Source of the DNA: Paenibacillus lupini
GTDB taxonomy: Bacteria > Bacillota > Bacilli > Paenibacillales > Paenibacillaceae
Length of the DNA: 51,767 bases
Assembly (NCBI RefSeq): GCF_011761355.1
Contig: NZ_JAASRW010000004.1
Location: 1-51,767 of the forward strand
Direction of reading: 5' to 3'
In this document: piece by piece, positions 16,686-24,871 of the stretch
How the letters are laid out: every line of letters starts with the position of its first letter
How positions within the stretch are numbered: the stretch's first letter is position 1
The notes under the pieces: model-generated
Database searches by the model: none
What the model saw: the letters and a program-made list of their open reading frames with translations, nothing else
Told to the model about the DNA's origin: nothing
Position numbers and translations under genes: made by a program

Positions 16686-17090
16686 ATGATGAAAAGCATA
16701 ATCAGATCGAAAACAACATGGTTAATTTCAGTCATATTTATTATATGTGTTTTATTCTTCGTCTTATTTTATGATCCGAATGGCCAGTCGTCCGTAGAAG
16801 CACCTGCTGCAGTAACTGAGCAAGATGGTTATCAAGTTGTTACTATTCAGGCAAAAGGAGATGGCTTCTACCCTGATCATGTGGAGATTAAGGCAGGAGT
16901 TCCTACAAAGATCAACTTCATCAAAACAACCAGCTTGACCTGTATAAGAGCTGTGGATTCAGAAGGTTTGGGATTTGATGTCTATTTGAAGAAAGGTGAT
17001 AATTTCACAACTTTAGAGGATCTTAAGCCGGGAACCTATCAATTCGACTGCGATATGTATATGTACCATGGGACCATTACGGTGGTCTAG
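16686..17090 (+). CDS. Small membrane-anchored cupredoxin-like protein
   Basis: 134 residues. An N-terminal hydrophobic helix (about 12-29) anchors it, with the rest outside. The domain reads as a cupredoxin fold: QAKGDGFYPDHVEIKAGVPTKI, a conserved Cys86 in LTCIRAV, then GTYQFDCDMYMYHGTITVV with Cys122, Met124, Met126 and His128, resembling the Cys-x-Met-x-Met-x-x-Gly metal sites of plastocyanin-like domains linked to copper handling. Copper binding is inferred. Two ATG starts (16686, 16689) compete; AAGGGG lies upstream. A TATAAT at 16633 may be the -10 box but has no good -35. The gene is monocistronic, with no copper genes nearby. Confidence 0.75.
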   Translation: MMKSIIRSKTTWLISVIFIICVLFFVLFYDPNGQSSVEAPAAVTEQDGYQVVTIQAKGDGFYPDHVEIKAGVPTKINFIKTTSLTCIRAVDSEGLGFDVYLKKGDNFTTLEDLKPGTYQFDCDMYMYHGTITVV

Positions 17091-17183
17091 ACGGAGGTAT
17101 TCAGGGTTTTACTTGACATCCTTCGGAGGCAGGTCAACAATGGGGAAGAGTATTAATAACCCATACGTAAGGTGGTAGATTAA

Positions 17184-18155
17184 GTGACTCTTCGAATTGG
17201 TATAGCAGGTACAGGTTGGTTTGGACGGATGCATGCGGAAAAGCTTGCTGCGATGGAGGATATTAGCGTCAGCGCGTTCTGCGGGACAAGTCTTGAGAAG
17301 GCCGAAACGGCGGCAAAGCCTTATCGTGATGCACGTGGTTACGATTCTATAGAGGCTATGCTAGAGGATAGCAAGCTGGATGCAGTCTATATTTGCACGC
17401 CTCCTTTTGCACATGGTGAGATTGAGCTTGCACTTGTGGAGCGGGGTATTCCATTCTTGGTTGAAAAACCGATTGGTGTTGATGAAGCTACGCCAAATCG
17501 GATCCGTCAGGCCGTTAGGGAGAAAGGACTGCTGACTTCGGTTGGCTATCACTTCCGGTACATGGACAGCACCAATCATGCAAAGGAGCTTCTTGCTAAC
17601 CGGACACCACTCATGGCACTCGGACAATGGATGGGCTCGATGCCAGGCGTATATTGGTGGCGTAATATGGAGACCTCCGGTGGTCAGTTTGTCGAGCAGA
17701 CGACACATATTGTGGACCTGATGCGCTATTTGCTTGGTGACGTGAATGAAGTTTATGCGGCTTATGGAGATCGGTACATGTCAAGCAAGGAAGAGGGAGT
17801 TACGGCTCCTGATGTAGGAACAGTAACGATGAAGCTGGCGAGCGGTGCGGTTGCTACAATCAGCAATACGTGTGCGATTCCAGCCGGTGGTTCTGCAGGC
17901 CTGCAGATTTATACAAATACAGGGGTTCTTCAGATCACAGGAGATGCTCTTGTTGATATCGAAACCGACCAGAAGACCGAGTACAAAGCGTCGAATAATC
18001 CATACGTGAGGGAAAATGAAGCCTTCCTTCATGCCGTTAGAACAGGAGACAGCAGCAGAATTCTGTCCACCTATGAGGATGCATGGGAGACTCATCGAGT
18101 AACGATGGCGGCTAATGAATCAGCGAGAACGGGACTACCTGTTAAGCTGAGATAA
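17184..18155 (+). CDS. Gfo/Idh/MocA-family NAD(P)-dependent oxidoreductase
   Basis: 323 residues. N-terminal Rossmann fold with GIAGTGWFGRMH (about 6-17), the EKPIG motif around residue 95 whose Lys belongs to the catalytic site, and a C-terminal alpha/beta substrate domain with GGQFVEQTTHIVDLMRYLLG. The family oxidises or epimerises sugars, inositols and their derivatives. GTG start with AAGGTGG upstream. It is a lone gene ending in a terminator, so the context gives no substrate. Confidence 0.88.
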   Translation: MTLRIGIAGTGWFGRMHAEKLAAMEDISVSAFCGTSLEKAETAAKPYRDARGYDSIEAMLEDSKLDAVYICTPPFAHGEIELALVERGIPFLVEKPIGVDEATPNRIRQAVREKGLLTSVGYHFRYMDSTNHAKELLANRTPLMALGQWMGSMPGVYWWRNMETSGGQFVEQTTHIVDLMRYLLGDVNEVYAAYGDRYMSSKEEGVTAPDVGTVTMKLASGAVATISNTCAIPAGGSAGLQIYTNTGVLQITGDALVDIETDQKTEYKASNNPYVRENEAFLHAVRTGDSSRILSTYEDAWETHRVTMAANESARTGLPVKLR

Positions 18156-18183
18156 TTTTTACTAGAGTTGATCACCACTTAAT

Positions 18184-18242
18184 AAAGGCACCTATCGTTA
18201 GTTAACGGTAGGTGCCTTTTTGCATGTTACTTATTGACGGTA
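18184..18242 (+). terminator. Terminator hairpin and flanking repeat, copy 1
   Basis: 17-bp stem AAAGGCACCTATCGTTA / TAACGGTAGGTGCCTTT with T tail (to about 18222), terminating the dehydrogenase gene. The hairpin and the following GTTACTTATTGACG are similar to a second copy at 19366-19433 after lrgB. Confidence 0.85.
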
Positions 18243-18320
18243 TTAACTTATACATTCAACAATTGCGCTTATCTCCTGGTAAGGGATATTATTCTCATAT
18301 ATAAAGGAGATGACCAGCTT

Positions 18321-18674
18321 ATGAGAGGATTAGCCATATTACTTGGGTATACGCTATTGGGGAATGCCATTCACACCTTACTGTCCGTACCGATCTCGGG
18401 GAATGTCATTGGGATGGTGTTGCTAGTGATCAGCTTGTTTGCAGGATGGATTAAGCTCGCTTGGATTGAGGAGACCGCACAATTTTTTTTAAAGCATATG
18501 ATGATTTTTTTCGCACCTGTCATCGTTGGAACGATGATGTTCTTTGGAGTGATTGGAGATCAGTGGTTAGTAGTGTTGGTTACTTTAATTGTTGCAACTA
18601 TTATTGTTCTACTCGTTACTGCTGGAGTTGCGGCAAGGCAGTCTGGAAAGGTGAAGGAACGTACCTATGAATGA
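18321..18674 (+). CDS. CidA/LrgA-family holin-like membrane protein
   Basis: 117 residues with about four membrane helices and the family signature SVPISGNVIGMVLL near residue 25. CidA/LrgA proteins are holin/antiholin-like, affect murein hydrolase activity and cell lysis, and take part in pyruvate or fermentation-product transport in Bacilli. The ATG at 18321 is chosen because AAAGGAGA (18303-18310) sits ten bases upstream and homologues begin here; the open frame extends further upstream without support. It overlaps the lrgB-type gene by 8 nt. Confidence 0.9.
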   Translation: MRGLAILLGYTLLGNAIHTLLSVPISGNVIGMVLLVISLFAGWIKLAWIEETAQFFLKHMMIFFAPVIVGTMMFFGVIGDQWLVVLVTLIVATIIVLLVTAGVAARQSGKVKERTYE

Positions 18675-19353
18675 GGCATGGTTTGAGCAGCCGCTCTTTG
18701 GAATTACGATTACTGTAGTCTTTTATATGGGGGCTCAACTCCTTAACAGTCGATACCGCTGGTTAAATCCCTTGTTTGTAACATCAGGAGGCATTATTGT
18801 ACTGCTGCTGCTCAGCGATATTCCTTATGAGGCATATCGTGCAGGGGGGGACGTCATTACCTTTTTCCTTGGGCCTGCTACGGTTGCTCTTGCGGTTCCG
18901 TTTTATAAGAATTTTCAAAATCTAAGAAATCAGCTTGTCCCTATCGTTACAGCAGTCAGTGCGGGATTGATTTGCGGTCTGCTTGCCGTATGGGGAATAA
19001 GTAGTCTTCTTCATGGCTCGAAACAAATCATGCTCACCATGCTGCCCAAATCGGTCACAACACCAATTGCGATTGAAATTGCTGATCTATTAGGCGGCAC
19101 CCCTGAACTAGCTGGTGTATTCGCCGTACTGACAGGGCTGCTAGGCAGTATGATTGGACCCGGCATTCTTAAATTGTGCAAGTTTCGTAGTGATATAGCC
19201 ATTGGAGCGGCTATGGGTACGGCCTCACATGGTATTGGTACAGCGCGCATCATGCGTGATTCCGAAATCCAAGGCGGCATCAGCGCATTCGCAATGGGGC
19301 TGTCGAGCATATTGACGCCTATATTTTGCATACCACTCATTTGGTGGCTTTAA
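18667..19353 (+). CDS. CidB/LrgB-family membrane protein
   Basis: 228 residues with six or more hydrophobic helices. Typical LrgB blocks: LPKSVTTPIAIEI, GGTPELAGVFAVLTGLLG, GAAMGTASHGIGTARIM. It works with the upstream LrgA-type partner in the inner membrane and is translationally coupled to it (8-nt overlap). No LytSR-type regulator is beside the pair. A terminator hairpin follows. Confidence 0.95.
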   Translation: MNEAWFEQPLFGITITVVFYMGAQLLNSRYRWLNPLFVTSGGIIVLLLLSDIPYEAYRAGGDVITFFLGPATVALAVPFYKNFQNLRNQLVPIVTAVSAGLICGLLAVWGISSLLHGSKQIMLTMLPKSVTTPIAIEIADLLGGTPELAGVFAVLTGLLGSMIGPGILKLCKFRSDIAIGAAMGTASHGIGTARIMRDSEIQGGISAFAMGLSSILTPIFCIPLIWWL

Positions 19354-19365
19354 TAGTTCATATCG

Positions 19366-19433
19366 AAAAAGGTATCTATCGTTATTAGTTGACGATGGGT
19401 ACCTTTTTTTGCGTTACCTATTGATGAGGTCAA
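19366..19433 (+). terminator. Terminator hairpin and flanking repeat, copy 2
   Basis: Imperfect stem AAAAAGGTATCTATCGTTA / TGACGATGGGTACCTTTTT with T tail (hairpin to about 19410), plus trailing TTACCTATTGATGAGG. It is a diverged copy of the repeat at 18184-18242; the two bracket the lrgAB pair. Confidence 0.8.
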
Positions 19434-19561
19434 ATGTTAAGGTACCGAGCGAACTATTCGCTGTTTGAGGCGAAAGACTTATTTAGAGATCCAATCACAT
19501 ACGACTTTGGAACAATAAACCAATAAAAGTGGAATTTTTACCAACAATGGTATCCTTACGG

Positions 19562-19590
19562 CTGACAATTTTTGGACATATAATTATGAA
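19562..19590 (+). promoter_or_regulatory. Promoter of the sugar importer operon
   Basis: CTGACA at 19562-19567, a 17-bp spacer and TATGAA at 19585-19590. A perfect TATAAT at 19579-19584 is an alternative -10 but has a poor -35. Confidence 0.45.
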
Positions 19591-19600
19591 TGCGGTTACA
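19587..19600. promoter_or_regulatory. Catabolite-responsive element (cre)
   Basis: TGAATGCGGTTACA matches the CcpA consensus TGWAANCGNTNWCA at all but one defined position. It overlaps or immediately follows the -10 region, a position expected for catabolite repression of the importer. Confidence 0.65.
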
Positions 19601-19646
19601 AGATAACGCACACAAAAACAAGGCTTAATTAAAAGGGAGGCAAAGT

Positions 19647-21065
19647 ATGAAACGAATGAAACGTGCTTTAACGGGGATCTCTGCAATGCTTGTAATGACA
19701 ACGGCTCTTGCAGCGTGTGGGAACTCGAGCAACAACTCGAATTCGAACTCAAACTCATCTAGCCCAAGCCCAACAACATCTACTGCTACTGCATCAGAGG
19801 CGCCAGCAACGAATGATGGCAAGAAAGTCACGATTAATCTCTGGAGCTTCACTGATGAAATTCCGAACATGACGAAAAAGTATTTGGAAACTCATCCTGA
19901 CGCAAATGTAGAGTTTAAAACGACAGTAATCGCAACGACAGACGGTGCTTATCAGCCAGCTCTTGACCAAGCTCTGGCCGGCGGCGGCAAGGACGCTCCG
20001 GACATCTTCGCAGCTGAAGCGGCGTTTGTACTTAAGTATACACAAGGTGATGCATCCAGCTATGCAGCAAACTATGCTGACCTTGGTCTTGACGACCAAC
20101 TGGTGAAGGACGCGGGCATCGCGCAATATTCGGTTGATATCGGCAGCAAAGACGGTCAACTAAAAGCTCTTGGTTATCAAGCAACAGGAGGCGGCTTCAT
20201 TTATCGTCGTTCAATTGCAAAAGATGTATTTGGAACGGATGATCCTGCAGCAATCAAAAACGAGGTTGGTCCTGGATGGGATAAATACTTCGCTGCAGCT
20301 GATAAGCTGAAAGCAAAAGGTTACGCGATTGTTTCCGGCGACGGCGATATTTGGCACGCAATTGAGAACAGCTCCGACAAGGGCTGGATCGTTGACGGTA
20401 AGCTTCATATCGATCCTAAGCGTGAAGCATTCCTTGATTTCTCCAAGAAGCTGACAGACAACGGCTACAGCAATGGAACACAAGACTGGCAGGAAGCTTG
20501 GTATGCAGATATGTCCGGCACAGGCCCGAAACCGGTCTTCGGATTCTTTGGTCCAGCTTGGCTGATCAACTATGTGATGAATGGTCAAGTGAAAGACACG
20601 AATGGTGACTGGGCTGTTACGGAGCCAACGACTGGCTTCTTCTGGGGTGGTACTTGGCTGCTTGCTAACAAAGATGTTACGAAGGACGATGCTAAGAAAC
20701 AAGCGGTTGCTGACTTCGTTAAGTGGGTTACGCTTGATACGTCCGAGACAGGTCTCCAGTATTACTGGGCTAACGGCACGATGAAAGAGGGCGAGCAAGG
20801 CACGAAGGACAGCGTTGCATCCTCTGTAGTTATGTCGAAGTCTAACGGCGAAGTTCCGCTGCTTGGCGGACAAAACATGTTCGAAGCTTTTGTTCCAGCT
20901 AACGCTAACGCTACAGGCAAAAACCTGACTCAATATGACGAATCGATCAACCTGATCTGGCGTGATCAAGTTCGTGCATATGCTTCAGGCAGCAAGAGCC
21001 GCGAACAAGCGCTCAAAGACTTCAAGCAAACCGTTACAGATCAGCTCGGAATCGAAAGCGAATAA
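19647..21065 (+). CDS. Sugar ABC transporter substrate-binding lipoprotein
   Basis: 472 residues. Lipoprotein signal with lipobox ALAAC (Cys24), a Ser/Asn/Thr linker to about residue 55, then a family 1 extracellular solute-binding fold (KVTINLWSFTDEIP at the start, WGGTWLLANK near the C-terminus). It catches a carbohydrate outside the membrane and hands it to the two permeases encoded next. GGGAGG ribosome binding site at about 19635. The operon has no ATPase gene. Confidence 0.92.
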   Translation: MKRMKRALTGISAMLVMTTALAACGNSSNNSNSNSNSSSPSPTTSTATASEAPATNDGKKVTINLWSFTDEIPNMTKKYLETHPDANVEFKTTVIATTDGAYQPALDQALAGGGKDAPDIFAAEAAFVLKYTQGDASSYAANYADLGLDDQLVKDAGIAQYSVDIGSKDGQLKALGYQATGGGFIYRRSIAKDVFGTDDPAAIKNEVGPGWDKYFAAADKLKAKGYAIVSGDGDIWHAIENSSDKGWIVDGKLHIDPKREAFLDFSKKLTDNGYSNGTQDWQEAWYADMSGTGPKPVFGFFGPAWLINYVMNGQVKDTNGDWAVTEPTTGFFWGGTWLLANKDVTKDDAKKQAVADFVKWVTLDTSETGLQYYWANGTMKEGEQGTKDSVASSVVMSKSNGEVPLLGGQNMFEAFVPANANATGKNLTQYDESINLIWRDQVRAYASGSKSREQALKDFKQTVTDQLGIESE

Positions 21066-21126
21066 TTTGGCGCCGAAGGGGTGGGAGAGCTTCCCGCCCC
21101 TTCATATCAATTGATGAGGTGAGAGC

Positions 21127-22101
21127 ATGCGCCGCAATGGAGTCAACTACTCGAAATACGGCTATATTTTTAGTATTCCTTTTATCATTATCTTTCTGAT
21201 TTTTTCCCTATATCCAACGCTATACACCGCAGTCATTGGGTTCACGGATATGAAGGGTGTCATACCGAAACCGATTCACATTATGGATAATCCGTTTCAG
21301 AACTTCAAAGATCTCATTATGGAGAATGTCTCGTTTAGACAGTCTCTTATTAATACCTTAATCCTATGGATTGCCAACTTCATACCTCAAATCGTGCTTG
21401 CGCTTCTGCTCACCGCCTGGTTTACTAACCGGCGCCTTAATGTAAAAGGACAAGGCGCATTCAAAGTTTTGCTCTATATGCCGAATATAATCACGGCGAG
21501 TACGATAGCCGTGCTCTTCAGCACCTTGTTCGCTTATCCGATGGGTCCTGTGAATAGCTTGTTTCACGCGCTGGGGTGGTCGGACGCACCGATCCAATTC
21601 CTTCAGGACAAAAATACCGCGCGGGGTATTGTTTCTTTCATCCAATTCTGGATGTGGTACGGTAATACGATGATTGTCCTTATTGCAGGTGTTATGGGTA
21701 TTAACCCAGCGCTCTTCGAGGCGGCTTCCATTGACGGTGCCAACGGAATTCAAACCTTTTTCCGCGTTACGCTGCCGAGTCTTCGCACGATCTTACTTTA
21801 CTCGCTGATTACGTCGATGATTGGTGGTCTGCAAATGTTTGATATTCCGCAGCTATTCATCACTCCAGCTGGTGGACCAGACAATGCTACTCTTACCACC
21901 TCCGTGTTTATCTACGGGCAGGCATTTAAGGGCAGCTATATGTATAATAAGGCCGCAGCAGCTAGTATGATTATGTTCATCATTGCAGCTGTACTGTCCC
22001 TCATAGTGTTCTACCTGATGCGTGATCGCAGTGAGGCAAAGCTTAAGAAACAACAAAAGATGATCAATAAAGCTGCAAAAGCAGCGGCAAGGGGGATGTA
22101 A
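21127..22101 (+). CDS. Sugar ABC transporter permease (MalF/UgpA type)
   Basis: 324 residues with about six membrane helices and the EAA loop FEAASIDGANGIQTFFRVTLPSL (in two parts) that contacts the ATPase. ATG at 21127 with GAGGTGAG upstream. It lies 61 bases after the binding-protein gene and 3 bases before the partner permease. Confidence 0.93.
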   Translation: MRRNGVNYSKYGYIFSIPFIIIFLIFSLYPTLYTAVIGFTDMKGVIPKPIHIMDNPFQNFKDLIMENVSFRQSLINTLILWIANFIPQIVLALLLTAWFTNRRLNVKGQGAFKVLLYMPNIITASTIAVLFSTLFAYPMGPVNSLFHALGWSDAPIQFLQDKNTARGIVSFIQFWMWYGNTMIVLIAGVMGINPALFEAASIDGANGIQTFFRVTLPSLRTILLYSLITSMIGGLQMFDIPQLFITPAGGPDNATLTTSVFIYGQAFKGSYMYNKAAAASMIMFIIAAVLSLIVFYLMRDRSEAKLKKQQKMINKAAKAAARGM

Positions 22102-22104
22102 TTC

Positions 22105-22956
22105 ATGGCGAATATTAATATTGAGAAAACATCCCGGGGCATTAACAAGACGATTATCTACATCGTCTGCATAGGCCTGTCGCTGCTTAGTATCCTTCCG
22201 TTCTGGATTATGTTCGTCAATGCCACACGTTCTACGGCGGAAATTCAAAGTGGTCTATCCCTGCTGCCATCTACACACTTCATGACCAACTGGGATGTTC
22301 TCGTCAGCAAGAGCTTTGATCCCTTAAAAGGTTTCCTGAACTCGATGACCATCTCTGGTGCTTCGACCATCTGCGCGGTTTATTTCTCATCATTAACAGC
22401 TTACGGGCTTGTCGTGTACAACTGGAAATGGCGTCAGCCGTTCTTCACTTTTATTATGTGTGTGATGCTGATACCGGCACAGGCAAGTGCGATTGGCTTC
22501 TATCAGTTCATGTATCAAATGCACTGGACGAACAGCTTCCTGCCGCTGATTCTGCCTTCGATTGCAGCGCCGGCCATTGTATTCTTCATGCGCCAATACC
22601 TGCTTGCGACACTTTCGCTTGAGATCGTAGAGGCAGCTCGTGTAGACGGCTCCGGTGAGTTCGCTACCTTCAACAAGATCATCATGCCAATCATGATGCC
22701 GGCTGTGGCAACGCAAGCTATCTTTGCTTTTGTTGGCAGCTGGAACAATTTGTTCATGCCGCTGATTCTGCTGACGGATAAATCTAAATATACACTGCCG
22801 GTAATGGTAAGTTTGCTTCGTGGTGATATTTACAAGACGGAGTTTGGCTCGATCTATATGGGGCTGGCCCTGACGGCATTACCGCTGTTTGTGATTTACT
22901 TCCTGTTGTCCCGTTATATTATCGCGGGTGTAGCGCTTGGAGGCGTGAAGGAATAG
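22105..22956 (+). CDS. Sugar ABC transporter permease (MalG/UgpE type)
   Basis: 283 residues with six predicted helices and EAA loop VEAARVDGSGEFATFNKIIM. The C-terminal end VALGGVKE is typical of MalG-type permeases. It follows the first permease almost without gap, and a 22-bp terminator hairpin closes the operon. Confidence 0.93.
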   Translation: MANINIEKTSRGINKTIIYIVCIGLSLLSILPFWIMFVNATRSTAEIQSGLSLLPSTHFMTNWDVLVSKSFDPLKGFLNSMTISGASTICAVYFSSLTAYGLVVYNWKWRQPFFTFIMCVMLIPAQASAIGFYQFMYQMHWTNSFLPLILPSIAAPAIVFFMRQYLLATLSLEIVEAARVDGSGEFATFNKIIMPIMMPAVATQAIFAFVGSWNNLFMPLILLTDKSKYTLPVMVSLLRGDIYKTEFGSIYMGLALTALPLFVIYFLLSRYIIAGVALGGVKE

Positions 22957-22973
22957 TACTTTCGAAGAAAAGA

Positions 22974-23030
22974 AGGGGCTGCCCTCATAAGTCATTCAAG
23001 ATGACTTATGAGGGCAGCCCCTGTTTTATT
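22974..23030. terminator. Long bidirectional terminator hairpin
   Basis: Perfect 22-bp stem (arms 22974-22995 and 23001-23022, loop TCAAG) followed by GTTTTATT. It lies between convergent genes. Its core resembles hairpins at 34954 and 51404. Confidence 0.9.
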
Positions 23031-23053
23031 CTAGGCTCCTGCTGCAGCTGGCC

Positions 23054-23278
23054 TACGTTGGATTTTCTCCAGTATTATCAAGGACTAAGTGACGAGGCAG
23101 TAGCTATATTGGATTTCTTCCAATACATTTCACGGAATTAGGCTATATTGCTTAAACTGAGTTGATTATACTGTATCGAATCCAACTTAGCTTGAGCTAA
23201 GGGGCGCTTGAACAGAATTATGCTGTATATAATCCAGTGTAGCCTCAAAGTTAAAGGATTGCTTTACATTGGATTCGC
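23054..23278. repeat. Cluster of degenerate palindromic TTGGAT/TCCAA repeats
   Basis: Five copies of a roughly 20-25 bp imperfect palindrome (TAYRTTGGAT, 3-6 bases, TCCAATRTA): 23054-23077, 23105-23127, 23169-23189 (reverse), 23223-23241 (reverse, degenerate) and about 23265-23278. The last overlaps the 3' end of the response-regulator gene. Otherwise 23031-23263 contains no gene. Confidence 0.7.
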
Positions 23279-24871
23279 TGCCTCACCTTGTTTATATTCA
23301 TTTGGCGTCATACCAACCTCTTGCTTGAAAATTTTTGCGAAGTAGGAATAGTTGGCGTAACCAACCTTCTTCGCCACGGCGAACACCGACAGCTGCGTCG
23401 ATCGGAGAAGCTGCTTAGCAGCCTCGATTCGCGCTCCAATCACATAGTTACCAAGCGATACCCCTGTTTCTTTCTTGAACAACCGGGCCAGGTAGTCGGG
23501 ATGGAGATAGACAACTTCAGCCAGACTGAGTCGGGTGAGGTCTTCTCCGTAATGTGCATGGATATATTGCTTGATTTCCTCCGCAACAGATTTGGGCTGC
23601 TCGGCGAAATCACGATACGACATGGCCGTATGTACCAGGTATCGCATGTATGCTTCCATATCCTCAATCGAGTGCAAGGAATGGGCGAGCAGTCGTTCAT
23701 TGGACTTTCCTTTGTACAGCTGATGAGCCTGAATGCCTTTCGACTTGAGAAAGGAGTAGACAAGCTGCATAAGGTCGAGACGGAATAGGCCAAGCTCAGA
23801 GGTGGAGCAATGGTTCTGCTGTACAGAATCATTCAAATACGCTGTCGTTTCACGTAAAAACTCTTCCGGCAGGTTCCGCTCCAGAAGCTCCTCCAGCTGC
23901 GCCAGATCTGGTGGTCTGTAAGAATCATCAGCGGACTTAAGACCATGCTCTGCGAAGAAAATTTGATTGCGTCGCTTGGTGATGTCCTGATTCAGCTGCA
24001 GTAATTGCCGGATGATTGGACTGATGCCTTCAAGCTTGCCTGACATAGCCACAATACAGCACGCATCGCTTTTCAGTGAGCGGTTCGCCTGTTGGATGAA
24101 GGCGGCACATAACTCATCAAGCGTCTGAGAGTCAGGCGCTCCTTTCCATTTCAAGACGGCGATCCAGTTATGGACACTGTATTCGAGCACAGTTTCCACC
24201 GTAAACTGCGGATGCTGAAACAGCTCATAAAGGACATTGAGCAGCGCGAAGTCGAACAGATTTTTTTCTTCGATGCCCATACTACCGTCGTGAGGGAACA
24301 GATTAAGCAGCACGGGCTGAATAAGGTCAGTCATGCCGTACGATAGATGCTGTTCCTCGACAGCTCGCGAGATGTCCGATGGCTTAAGAGGGAAGGAGAC
24401 GCTGCTGCTGATCAGCTTGCGCCAGAAATGCTCAAGAATTTTCGCTTGATTGCGCTGCCAGTAATAGCCCTCCTGAATCGCTTTCTCTTGCTGCTGCTGT
24501 TCTTTCGCACGCTCAACGGCCTTCCGGATAATGAGCATCAGCTTATCGAACTGAATGGGTTTTAGGAAATATTCAAAGCTGCGCAGCTCAATTGCTTTCT
24601 GTGCATAGTTGAAATCTGCGTAGTTGGTTAAGAAGATCGCCTGCACGTTGTAGTTCTCCTCACGAATCCACGCTAGCAGCTCCAGACCACTGCCTTGCGG
24701 CATTTCGATATCGGATATAAGAATTTGGACCTTGTGGTTTATCAGAATTTCGCGCGCTTGGGCGACATTATGTGCGGTATAGACTGACTCAATGCCAAGC
24801 GATATCCAGTCGATCTTCTTCTCCAGCGCGGTCACGACAAAGTAGTCGTCATCTACGAGTAATACATTCAT
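23264..24871 (-). CDS. YesN-type response regulator with AraC DNA-binding domain
   Basis: 535 residues from the ATG at 24871. A longer frame to 24934 exists, but the receiver domain starts MNVLLVDDDYF exactly here, and the ATG overlaps the kinase stop by 4 nt. Receiver domain 1 to about 120 with acidic pocket DDD (7-9), phospho-acceptor Asp54 in ISDIEMPQG and conserved Lys in FEYFLKP. A long helical middle region follows, then a C-terminal AraC domain (about 430-530) with two helix-turn-helix motifs (LSLAEVVYLHPDYLARLFKK; VGYANYSYFAKIFKQ). It probably activates the divergent sugar operon at 26979. Its last residues and stop lie inside a palindromic repeat. Confidence 0.95.
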   Translation of the reverse strand: MNVLLVDDDYFVVTALEKKIDWISLGIESVYTAHNVAQAREILINHKVQILISDIEMPQGSGLELLAWIREENYNVQAIFLTNYADFNYAQKAIELRSFEYFLKPIQFDKLMLIIRKAVERAKEQQQQEKAIQEGYYWQRNQAKILEHFWRKLISSSVSFPLKPSDISRAVEEQHLSYGMTDLIQPVLLNLFPHDGSMGIEEKNLFDFALLNVLYELFQHPQFTVETVLEYSVHNWIAVLKWKGAPDSQTLDELCAAFIQQANRSLKSDACCIVAMSGKLEGISPIIRQLLQLNQDITKRRNQIFFAEHGLKSADDSYRPPDLAQLEELLERNLPEEFLRETTAYLNDSVQQNHCSTSELGLFRLDLMQLVYSFLKSKGIQAHQLYKGKSNERLLAHSLHSIEDMEAYMRYLVHTAMSYRDFAEQPKSVAEEIKQYIHAHYGEDLTRLSLAEVVYLHPDYLARLFKKETGVSLGNYVIGARIEAAKQLLRSTQLSVFAVAKKVGYANYSYFAKIFKQEVGMTPNEYKQGEAANPM

